Source: Chloroflexota bacterium (GTDB lineage Bacteria; Chloroflexota; UBA4733). Taken from it: DNA of 6,562 nucleotides. Positions 1 to 6,176 of this stretch are shown one piece after another. The DNA is taken from positions 1 through 6,562 of the forward strand of contig JAICXR010000197.1 of NCBI GenBank assembly GCA_025980355.1, read 5' to 3'. The notes under the pieces were generated by a model. It was given only the letters and a program-made list of their open reading frames with translations, was not told where the DNA came from and searched no databases. Positions within the stretch are counted from its first letter, which is position 1, and each line of letters opens with the position of its first letter. The position numbers and the translations under genes were made by a program.

Positions 1-494
1 AGGGCTGCCAGCCCGCTCAGGCCCCCGACGCGGGCCAGGGCTTGACGGCGAGTGACTGGTGTAGCACGCACCTGAACCTCCTGTACATCATCCTGTCGAC
101 GGTCGGGTCGACGATACTGGGTGACCACCGGCATGCTCCACCAATGCCATCGCCCTACGACGCTCGGAGCCGGTCCGGAGCGCGGTCAGTATGGGCTGTC
201 GGGCTCGCTTTGTCAAGGTACCATATGAACTTCTTCGGCCCCACCAGGGGAACGACACGTTTGACAACACCAGGCCCTCCACCGGTACGCCAGAGCCAGC
301 GGTATACGTGACAAGGACGACCCTCTTGAGGAGCCGGCTACGGCCTTGCTCGTCGGCAGGCGACCGAACATGTTCTGGAGGCGCTGCGTCGTGGCGTCGG
401 TGAGGGGGTCCATGAGCACGAAGGACTCGTCTCCAAAGACATTAACTGGTGTGTTGCATTCACGATCGCCGATCGGCCTGGACCGGTCCGCGCC
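1..494. other. Left flank with no recognisable gene
   Basis: I cannot assign any gene in this stretch. Short open frames exist on both strands, but none has a convincing ribosome binding site or a known motif. The part from about 190 to 460 has more A/T-rich patches than the coding DNA to the right. On the minus strand, the reading frame of the acetyltransferase gene stays open past its stop (495-497) for 94 codons, ending at a TGA at 210-212. Part of that stretch reads like protein (for example DESFVLMDPLTDATTQRLQ), so it could be a decayed gene, but I do not recognise the family. Two GTCGAC palindromes lie 6 bases apart at 95-112, and a perfect 10-base palindrome (GGACCGGTCC) is at 480-489. 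No T-rich terminator is visible behind the acetyltransferase gene. Confidence 0.45.
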
Positions 495-1475
495 CTACCC
501 GGCGTGCCGCCACAGGCGGGCGTCGACTTGCCTCTGACTCCCGTCGGACCAGGACGGCGTCGCCAGCGGGCCAAAGCCGAGCGCCGTGAGCCACGCCGCG
601 CGGCCCGGGTGCTCGGAAGAGACGGCGTAGACCGGCGCGCTGGGCCAGGCAAGTCGAGCGGTAAGTGCCTCGGCGTGCGCCTCGAAGCCAGGGAGGAGGC
701 CGATATCGAGCAACCAGGCGTCCACCAGCCAATCGTGGGCCGGCGAAAGGAAGCACCAGCCGACGATCGCCCCGGTCGCCGTCTGGACCACCCGGGCGCA
801 GCCGTCCGGCGTCGCCGCCAGGCGCCGGTGAAAGGGCACGAAGCGGCCCTCGATCGTCCCCTGCCCCTCGCGGTCAAACGTGGGGAAACGCGGCAGCGGT
901 TCGAGGGCGCCCACCGGGCGCAAGGCGAGGAGATTCAGCATCGCCCAATCGTCCCAGCGGAGCGGTCGGACGCACGCCGGAGCGGCTTGCAGCAAGCATT
1001 CCTCGGCGTCGGACGTTGCCAGCCATCGCATGGAGCCCGATCCCGGAGCAATCGGGCGAAAGCCGAAGGAGTGGTAAATCTGGTACGGCGGCGTGTCGGC
1101 GCTGGTCGAGAGCATAAGCACCCTCTCGCCCCGGTGCCGGCAGTCCGCCATCTGCGCCGCCATGAGCTGGCGAAAAGCGCCGCGTTGTCGCCACGCCGGC
1201 GCGGTGTAGACGTGGCCTAGTATCGCTGCCCCTCGGGCGCCGAAGACCGTCACCTGGCTGATGATTTCGCCGCCCACCAGGCAGAGGTAGAAGCGCGTCT
1301 CCAGCGCGTCGAGCGGACCGCGCAGCGCCAGGCCGATGTGGTACCGCCAGTCCGGCCCTCGCTGCGCCAAGAATCGCTCCAGCGGATTCGACCAGGCAGT
1401 ATCCGGGGCATCCACCACGCCGAATTCGGCGCGCTCGCCGGTGCTCAGGAAACCATAGCTGAGGCGATCGTACAT
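495..1475 (-). CDS. Two-domain GNAT-family N-acetyltransferase
   Basis: This 326-residue protein is probably a cytoplasmic enzyme that moves an acetyl group from acetyl-CoA to an amine; the substrate cannot be told. Residues about 60-150 form a typical GNAT core. A strand (FYLCLVGGEIISQVTVFG) leads into VYTAPAWRQRGAF at 89-101, whose R96-x-x-G99-x pattern is the acetyl-CoA pyrophosphate-binding loop, followed by a helix. YHSFGFRPI at 134-142 is the usual closing tyrosine and GF motif. Residues about 168-326 look like a second GNAT-like fold (VVQTATGAIVGWCFL, then a late ALGFGPL), but the Q/RxxGxG/A loop is absent, so this half probably does not bind cofactor. The length is about twice that of a single-domain GNAT, which fits a tandem arrangement. 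The ATG at 1475 is preceded by GGGGAG about 10 bases upstream. The gene is transcribed away from the binding-protein gene and shares a 110-base gap with it. No signal peptide is visible. Confidence 0.85.
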   Translation of the reverse strand: MYDRLSYGFLSTGERAEFGVVDAPDTAWSNPLERFLAQRGPDWRYHIGLALRGPLDALETRFYLCLVGGEIISQVTVFGARGAAILGHVYTAPAWRQRGAFRQLMAAQMADCRHRGERVLMLSTSADTPPYQIYHSFGFRPIAPGSGSMRWLATSDAEECLLQAAPACVRPLRWDDWAMLNLLALRPVGALEPLPRFPTFDREGQGTIEGRFVPFHRRLAATPDGCARVVQTATGAIVGWCFLSPAHDWLVDAWLLDIGLLPGFEAHAEALTARLAWPSAPVYAVSSEHPGRAAWLTALGFGPLATPSWSDGSQRQVDARLWRHAG

Positions 1476-1585
1476 CGGCGCGGGACTCCCCAGTGTCGTC
1501 GGCCCGGGAAATACCGTATGCTACCATCGTCGTCCACGAAGCGGTCCCGTCGCGTCGCGATCACCATCGAAAGGATATGCCGCGT
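1476..1585. promoter_or_regulatory. Divergent intergenic region with presumed promoters
   Basis: This gap lies between the minus-strand acetyltransferase start and the plus-strand binding-protein start, so promoters for both should lie here or nearby. On the plus strand, TATGCT at 1517-1522 is a possible -10 box, but no good -35 box sits at the right distance. On the minus strand the best pair is also weak. TCGCG-T-CGCGA at 1550-1560 is a perfect 11-base palindrome about 25 bases before the binding-protein start and could be a small operator. The case for promoters rests on gene layout; the individual boxes are guesses. Confidence 0.35.
1571..1575 (+). promoter_or_regulatory. Ribosome binding site of the binding-protein gene
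   Basis: AAGGA stands 10 bases before the ATG at 1586 and only 1 base before the ATG at 1577. The spacing favours 1586 as the start. That choice also places the twin-arginine motif near the N-terminus, as expected for a Tat signal. Confidence 0.5.
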
Positions 1586-3070
1586 ATGACCCGTCGATCG
1601 TCGCCTCGCATCTCCCGTCGTGCGTTGCTCGCACTCGCCGCCGCTGCAGCCAGTGTGGTCGGCATCGGCGGCCTCGCCGCCTGCGGCGGCGCGAGCGCGG
1701 GGACGGGCGGACCCGTCGTCACGAGCAGCACCGTCGGGTCCGCCGCCGCCACGGCGGTGCCCTCGGCCGCCCGAACGACGAACAGTTCGGTGGCGGCGAC
1801 GCCTAGAGCGCCGCAAGGCGCGGCCGTCACCCTGCGCTACGCGATGTACACGTCCGATCCCTGGCCGGCGATCCTGAAGCAACAGTTCGACGGCTTTACC
1901 GCCCAGCACCCGAACATCAAGGTCGAGCTCACCACCGACGTGCTCCAGGCCACCTACCAGAAGCTCGAGACCGAATGGCTCGCCGGCGACCCGTTCGACA
2001 TGTGCGGCATGTCGCCGGGGTACCTCGTCCTCTTCGCCGATCGCGGCTATCTCCTCGCGCTCGATCCGTATATCGCCCGGGACAAATTCGACGTCGGCCA
2101 GTACTACACGGAGCCGATGAATGACGGCCGGTACAAGCCCGGCACGCTCACGCCCGGGGCCGGCACGTCCTACGCCATGCCGGCTTCCAACGTGGGGACG
2201 ATCGTCTATTACAACAAGACGCTCTTCCAGAAGGACGACGTGCCGGAGCCGACGGCGGCGTGGACCTGGGACGCCATGCTGCAGGCGGCGCAGAAGCTCA
2301 CCCACGCCAACGCCACCACGCCCCAGTGGGGGATTAACGGGGCGGCCGCCGGCACGAACAACATCAATGCTTTCCTGTATAGTGCCGGGGGCGACTTCAT
2401 GAACCCCGATCGTACGGCGGGGGCGCTGGAGTCGACGCCCGACCAGACGGCGATGAACTGGCTGGAGGACTTCGTCGTCAAATATCATGCCCAGCCCAAC
2501 AACGCGGAAAAGAAGAACATCAAAAACGGCTTCGCCAACGGGAACTGGGCCATGGAGGTGGGGGGGAGCTGGAATCTCGACGTCTACGTCGGGCTGGTGA
2601 AGGAATTCGAGTGGGATATCGTCCCGGTGCCGATCGGGCCGGCGGGCGCGAACAGCCGCTGGACCTACGCCGCCTCGGACATGCTGTCGATCTTCAGCAA
2701 GATCAAGCACCCGGACGAATCGTGGGAACTGTTGCAATACCAGATGGGCCCCGACGGTATGAAGCTGTTCACGCAGACCGGGACGCCGGCCCTCAAATCG
2801 GTGGCGGAGTCCGACCTCTTCATGCCGCCGGATGGCAAGCCTGCGCACCGGAAGCTGATCCTCGATATCCCCAACTACTCGAAGAACGTGTACCGCCTGC
2901 CCGGCACGAATTACTGGATCCGCAATCTGGGTCCGGCGATCGCGCCGTTGTGGGAGGGCGCCATCGATGTCCGAACCGCCGGTAAGTTGGGCGACGACGC
3001 GATCAACCAGGGGCTGGCACAGGCCAAGGGAATCGCCAGCGCCACCGGTAGCAGCACCAGCTCGAGGTAG
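1586..3070 (+). CDS. ABC transporter sugar-binding lipoprotein (family 1 SBP)
   Basis: This 494-residue protein is the extracellular substrate-binding part of an ABC importer, most likely for a sugar or oligosaccharide. Residues 1-33 are a signal peptide. SRRALL at 10-15 is a twin-arginine motif, followed by an alanine-rich hydrophobic stretch and a lipobox LAAC ending at Cys33, so the protein is probably exported by Tat and lipid-anchored. Residues about 34-80 are a low-complexity Gly/Ala/Ser/Thr linker. The rest fits the SBP_bac_1 family: FTAQHPNIKVEL (104-115), MPASNVGTIVYYNKTLF (198-214), FLYSAGGDFMNPD (263-275), the segment NGNWAMEVGGSWN (318-330), and a late helix region KHPDESWELLQYQMG (374-388). 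These are the usual landmarks, and the length is normal for lipoprotein members. A GTG at 1493 would add 31 residues before the signal peptide and is unlikely to be the start. The gene is followed after 6 bases by the deacetylase-like gene, apparently in one operon. No permease genes follow it. Confidence 0.9.
   Translation: MTRRSSPRISRRALLALAAAAASVVGIGGLAACGGASAGTGGPVVTSSTVGSAAATAVPSAARTTNSSVAATPRAPQGAAVTLRYAMYTSDPWPAILKQQFDGFTAQHPNIKVELTTDVLQATYQKLETEWLAGDPFDMCGMSPGYLVLFADRGYLLALDPYIARDKFDVGQYYTEPMNDGRYKPGTLTPGAGTSYAMPASNVGTIVYYNKTLFQKDDVPEPTAAWTWDAMLQAAQKLTHANATTPQWGINGAAAGTNNINAFLYSAGGDFMNPDRTAGALESTPDQTAMNWLEDFVVKYHAQPNNAEKKNIKNGFANGNWAMEVGGSWNLDVYVGLVKEFEWDIVPVPIGPAGANSRWTYAASDMLSIFSKIKHPDESWELLQYQMGPDGMKLFTQTGTPALKSVAESDLFMPPDGKPAHRKLILDIPNYSKNVYRLPGTNYWIRNLGPAIAPLWEGAIDVRTAGKLGDDAINQGLAQAKGIASATGSSTSSR
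3064..3067 (+). promoter_or_regulatory. Ribosome binding site inside the end of the binding-protein gene
   Basis: GAGG lies in the last codons of the binding-protein gene, overlapping the approach to its TAG (3068-3070), and is 9 bases before the GTG at 3077. This supports the GTG start of the next gene and suggests that the two genes are translated from one mRNA. Confidence 0.5.
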
Positions 3071-3076
3071 TGGGAC

Positions 3077-4867
3077 GTGTCGGCTGCCATCCTGGTGGAT
3101 CCGCGGCGCGCCGCCGCGGCGCACGCACGCGGGGAGAACTACTGGTATGGCTATGTTACGGAACTGGCCGACCAACTCGGCCTCACCGCGGCGGTGGTCG
3201 ATCCCCACGCTGTCGTCGCCGCGCCCGAACAGCTCGAGTCGCTGCACCTCGTCTTGCTGGGCGACCTGGATGATGCCGCTGCCGCCGCACTCGCGCCCGT
3301 CTTGGGACGCTGGGTGGAGCGCGGCGGGACGCTGATCGGCTTTGCGCCGCCGTCCCCGCTCGACCATCTCTTCGGCGTGACGCCGACACCGGCGCCCCCA
3401 TCACCCGACGACGCCTATACGGTGGTCGCGACCCTCAGCCTGGCGGACCACCCGCTCGCCGGCGGCCTGCGGCCCGTCGGCCACCCGCCATCGCCCCTGC
3501 TGGTCTTTTCCAGCCGGCTCCGACCGGTGCAGAGCGCCGGCCACGTCCTGGCCATGCTCCGAGCGCCCGCCGCCGACGGAGCAACCGCCGGCCCGCCGCT
3601 CGGCGCTGGGGTCGTCGTGCGGCCACTGGCACGCGGACAGGCCTGCTTCGTCGGCTTCGACCTGGCGCAAACGCTCTGGACGCTGCACCAAGGCCGGCCA
3701 ATCACCGATGACCACGACCGCGATGGGTACTACCGCACCGGTGATATGATCGTCACCGGCGGGCATCGCCACGACGTCCCGTATGCCGACATTCTGCTGC
3801 TGTTGGTACAGCAGCTCGCTGCGTTCTCCGGCCTACCGCTCGTGCATCAGCTTCCTCCGTGGCACGACTCGGTCCCGGATGCGCTGTTCTCGTGGGGCGG
3901 TGACGACGAGGCCGGCACCGACGGTCGCCAACTCGCCGCCTCGCAGTACTTCCGGGGGCTCGACCTGCCCTATCACATTAACTGCATGGCCAAACCACCG
4001 GACTGGCGCTTCGGTCTCGCCACTGAGCAGGCGCGGGCCATCCTGGCGAACGGGCACGAGCTGGCATGCCACTACAACTTCCACGACGGCGTCACGCACC
4101 CCCATCGCATCCAGCGCGAGGAGGTGCTCACCCAGCACGCCGCCTTCGTCCGCGCGTTCGGCGTCCCGTCGTTGACGTCGGTCAACCATTGGACACATTG
4201 GAGCGGCTGGACGGAGCCGGCAGAATGGCTGCTGGAAGCCGGCCAACTGGCCGATAACAGCTTCGTCCACAAGCAGTCGCCGCCGATCAACCCGGTCAAT
4301 ATGCTGGCCTTCGGCTTCGGCGGCGCCTTCCCGTTCCACCTGTATCGCGACCATCGCGGGGGCAACGCCCGGTTGGCGTTCGTCGAGGAGCCGATGAACG
4401 CCTACGAACCGGGCTACCTGCGCGAGGAGACCGACCTGGCGCTGATCCGGCAGGTGGTGGACACGGCGGCACATTACCACCTGACCATGAACATGTTCTA
4501 CCACCCGGGCTACGTCCACCGGCTCGCGAGCTGCCGCCTGGCCATCGCCGAAGTCCCACGCTACTGCCGGGAGCGCGGCATTCAGGCGGCGCATATGGGC
4601 AATGACGCGCTGGCACGGTGGTGGCACGCGCGCTCCGCCAGCCGCATCACCGCCGTGCAGCAGGTCGGGGACGGCATGCGCTGCCGCGTACGCACGGCCT
4701 GGCCCGACGGGATCGTAGTGAAGATTCCGGCCCGTGAGGGCTGGACGACGGCGCGGGCCGGCGGCCGGGCGTTGCACGTGCGAGGAGTGGAAGACTTCGG
4801 CCGCCGCTGGCTATGCATCCTGGTCCCGAGCGGCGACTCCTCCGTCGAGATCGGTGGCGGAACGTGA
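3077..4867 (+). CDS. Amidotransferase-like / polysaccharide deacetylase-like fusion protein
   Basis: This 596-residue protein appears to have three parts. Residues about 1-250 resemble the class-I glutamine-amidotransferase-like fold found in ThuA and beta-galactosidase trimerisation domains: LVLLGDLDD (58-66), a helix ending WVERGGTLIGF (79-89), LFGV (98-101), then ARGQACFVGFDLAQTLWTLHQG (185-206). I see no Cys-His catalytic pair there, so this part is probably non-catalytic. Residues about 265-515 look like a NodB/polysaccharide-deacetylase barrel. ALFSWGGDDEAG (269-280) supplies the Asp pair (D276/D277), and GHELACHYNFH (326-336) supplies an HxxxH (H332, H336), which together would form the Asp-His-His metal site. 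FYHPGYVH (474-481) may supply the late histidine. Residues about 515-596 are strand-rich and may be a small beta-sandwich. The likely reaction is hydrolytic removal of an acetyl or similar group from a carbohydrate or another C-N/C-O bond; the substrate is unknown. No signal peptide is visible, so it should be cytoplasmic. The start is GTG with GAGG upstream, 6 bases behind the sugar-binding gene. Confidence 0.75.
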   Translation: MSAAILVDPRRAAAAHARGENYWYGYVTELADQLGLTAAVVDPHAVVAAPEQLESLHLVLLGDLDDAAAAALAPVLGRWVERGGTLIGFAPPSPLDHLFGVTPTPAPPSPDDAYTVVATLSLADHPLAGGLRPVGHPPSPLLVFSSRLRPVQSAGHVLAMLRAPAADGATAGPPLGAGVVVRPLARGQACFVGFDLAQTLWTLHQGRPITDDHDRDGYYRTGDMIVTGGHRHDVPYADILLLLVQQLAAFSGLPLVHQLPPWHDSVPDALFSWGGDDEAGTDGRQLAASQYFRGLDLPYHINCMAKPPDWRFGLATEQARAILANGHELACHYNFHDGVTHPHRIQREEVLTQHAAFVRAFGVPSLTSVNHWTHWSGWTEPAEWLLEAGQLADNSFVHKQSPPINPVNMLAFGFGGAFPFHLYRDHRGGNARLAFVEEPMNAYEPGYLREETDLALIRQVVDTAAHYHLTMNMFYHPGYVHRLASCRLAIAEVPRYCRERGIQAAHMGNDALARWWHARSASRITAVQQVGDGMRCRVRTAWPDGIVVKIPAREGWTTARAGGRALHVRGVEDFGRRWLCILVPSGDSSVEIGGGT

Positions 4868-4889
4868 GCGTGTTGCCCGGGGGGACGTC

Positions 4890-5969
4890 CTACGGCACGG
4901 GTTCGATCGGGACGGGCCGGCCCAGGCGGGCCGACTCGAGGCCGGCCCAGAGCGCGAGACAGCTCCGCGCCGCCTCCCGCGCATGGATTGGGGGCAGTCG
5001 GTCCTCGCGGACCGCGCGGAGGAACTCGCGCGCCTGGATGATCTCGAGCGAGCCGTGGGCCGCCCGCTGCGGGACCGCCGGGTCGATCCGGTGGTACACC
5101 TCCATCGGCGTCATCTGCGGCGTGTACGGGATGTCGTTGGTGTAGAGGTAGTTCGTCGTGGTGTCGGCGGCAGGGCGTTGGTGCCGAGTACGCTCGAAGC
5201 TCCCTTCCGTCCCGTACACGGAAAAATACAGACAATAGGGCCGGGACAGTCCGTAGGCGACGGCGACCTTGGCGATGGACCCGTCGGCTGCTTTGAACAG
5301 GGCCACCGTGAAGTCGTCGGTCGGTCGGTCGGTGAGGCCCTTTCGGTTGCCATAGGCCGTCACTTCGACGAACTGGTCGATGCCCATGAGCCAGCGTAGC
5401 GTGTCCAGCGCGTGCGGCCCGCCGCCCAGTAGCGTCGTCTGCGGATGCTCGGGGTCGGCCCGCCAGCGTCGTCGGCCGTCGGGAAAGTATTGCGCGTAGC
5501 GCATGTCGTGGAGGTACTCCGCTTCGCCGTAGAACAGCTCTCCGAGTCGCCCGGAGCTGACGACCGCCTTTGCGCTGATCAGCGCGGGGGCAAATCGCGT
5601 CTGGTTCGCCATGTGGTACTTGAGGCCCGTCCGGTCGGTCAGCTCCACGATCTCGCGCATGTGGGTCGGCTCCAGGGCCATCGGGATTTCGGAGAGGACG
5701 TGCTTGCCGGCGCGCAACGCGGCGATGGACATCGGTCCGTGCAGATGATCCGGCGTGGCGATGACGACGGCATCGATGTCGCGCTGGTCGAGCAATTCTT
5801 CCAGCCGCTGGTATCGGCGGTCCACCCCGTACTCCTGCGCCACCGCCGTGGCCCGACCGAGGTCGGCGTCGCACACGGCAACGACGGTGCTCTCCGCCTG
5901 AGATTGAAAGCCGCGGATGTGCGAGCGGCCCTGGCCGACCCCCACGACGCCAAACCGAACCTGTGCCAC
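4890..5969 (-). CDS. Gfo/Idh/MocA family NAD-dependent oxidoreductase
   Basis: This 359-residue cytoplasmic enzyme probably oxidises or reduces a sugar, polyol or inositol-like compound. The N-terminal Rossmann fold runs from about 4 to 120: VRFGVVGVGQGRSH (4-17) is the glycine-rich dinucleotide loop, and VVAVCDAD (29-36) ends the second strand with D34, which favours NAD over NADP. VVIATPDHLHGPM (68-80) and GKHVLSEIPMAL (88-99) are family landmarks. The usual EKP motif is EIP here (94-96), so the motif lysine is missing. The C-terminal domain keeps GGGPHALDTLRW (182-193), with H186 and D189 at the usual catalytic positions. The length is normal. I chose the GTG at 5969 because GGAGG stands 5 bases before it and the protein then begins directly at the first strand. 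An ATG at 5999 in the same frame would add 10 residues (369 in total) and has a weaker AGGA 3 bases upstream. The gene converges on the deacetylase-like gene, with 22 bases between their stop codons. Confidence 0.88.
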   Translation of the reverse strand: MAQVRFGVVGVGQGRSHIRGFQSQAESTVVAVCDADLGRATAVAQEYGVDRRYQRLEELLDQRDIDAVVIATPDHLHGPMSIAALRAGKHVLSEIPMALEPTHMREIVELTDRTGLKYHMANQTRFAPALISAKAVVSSGRLGELFYGEAEYLHDMRYAQYFPDGRRRWRADPEHPQTTLLGGGPHALDTLRWLMGIDQFVEVTAYGNRKGLTDRPTDDFTVALFKAADGSIAKVAVAYGLSRPYCLYFSVYGTEGSFERTRHQRPAADTTTNYLYTNDIPYTPQMTPMEVYHRIDPAVPQRAAHGSLEIIQAREFLRAVREDRLPPIHAREAARSCLALWAGLESARLGRPVPIEPVP

Positions 5970-5974
5970 GTCAC

Positions 5975-5979
5975 CCTCC
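5975..5979 (-). promoter_or_regulatory. Strong ribosome binding site of the oxidoreductase gene
   Basis: Read on the minus strand, the sequence is GGGGAGGGTGAC followed by GTG. The GGAGG core is 5 bases before the GTG at 5969. This is the best Shine-Dalgarno match among the genes in the window and decides the start in favour of 5969 over the ATG at 5999. Confidence 0.6.
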
Positions 5980-6003
5980 CCGTTCCGCCGCGCTGCCATT
6001 TAT

Positions 6004-6073
6004 CCTGCCGATGGGTCGCTCCTGGCGAGTTGGCTTTCGGCTTCAACACCAGGGACCGTGCCTGCCAGATGGG
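6004..6073. repeat. Near-identical short direct repeat upstream of the oxidoreductase
   Basis: CCTGCCGATGGG at 6004-6015 recurs as CCTGCCAGATGGG at 6061-6073, differing by one inserted A, with starts 57 bases apart. Both copies lie in the 5' flank of the minus-strand oxidoreductase gene, the first ending next to its upstream ATG (5999). They could be binding sites for a regulator, but a pair this short may also arise by chance. I see no clear -35/-10 promoter in this gap. Confidence 0.3.
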
Positions 6074-6128
6074 CACCACTGCGCAATCTCCACCGTGACG
6101 CCAATATGGGCGGGTTTGAATCTTACAA

Positions 6129-6160
6129 GCCCTTGGCGGACGCGGTGGCCGACCAAGGGC
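6129..6160 (-). terminator. Hairpin behind the second solute-binding protein gene
   Basis: GCCCTTGG (6129-6136) and CCAAGGGC (6153-6160) are perfect 8-base inverted arms. Inside them, CGG (6137-6139) pairs with CCG (6149-6151), with one bulged base and a 9-base loop. Read on the minus strand, the hairpin begins 16 bases after the TAG of the solute-binding protein gene and is followed by TTGTAAGATT, which is only a weak T-rich tail. It is probably a transcription terminator or 3'-end-stabilising hairpin that separates this gene from the oxidoreductase gene. The lack of a true T run makes intrinsic termination uncertain. Confidence 0.5.
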
Positions 6161-6176
6161 CTGGATGCCGTCCGTG

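Noticed and set aside
480..489. The GGACCGGTCC palindrome as a terminator for the acetyltransferase gene
   Set aside because: There is no loop and no T-rich tail on either side, so it does not make a usable terminator hairpin.
1493..1585. A GTG at 1493 as the start of the binding-protein gene
   Set aside because: It would put 31 charged residues before the Tat lipoprotein signal, which must be N-terminal, and it lies within the 5' region of the divergent gene.
1445..3367. A 640-codon open frame on the minus strand, antisense to the binding-protein gene
   Set aside because: It is rich in Arg, Gly, Val and His with no motif and lies opposite a clear family-1 binding protein. It is a by-product of GC-rich codon use on the other strand.
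3833..4777. A 314-codon minus-strand frame opposite the deacetylase-like gene
   Set aside because: The plus-strand frame has metal-site motifs and a ribosome binding site. The antisense frame has no recognisable domain and an Arg/Val/His-biased composition.
4868..4889. A bidirectional terminator between the converging genes
   Set aside because: The 22-base gap contains a run of G's but no inverted repeat and no T or A tracts.
4582..5874. A 430-codon minus-strand frame overlapping the oxidoreductase
   Set aside because: It runs in a different frame of the same strand as the oxidoreductase and is dominated by Arg, Pro and Gly. The Rossmann and GGGPHALD motifs are in the other frame.
5970..5999. 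The ATG at 5999 as the oxidoreductase start
   Set aside because: It is possible, but the GTG at 5969 has a much stronger GGAGG at 5 bases and gives a standard family N-terminus. It is kept only as an alternative.
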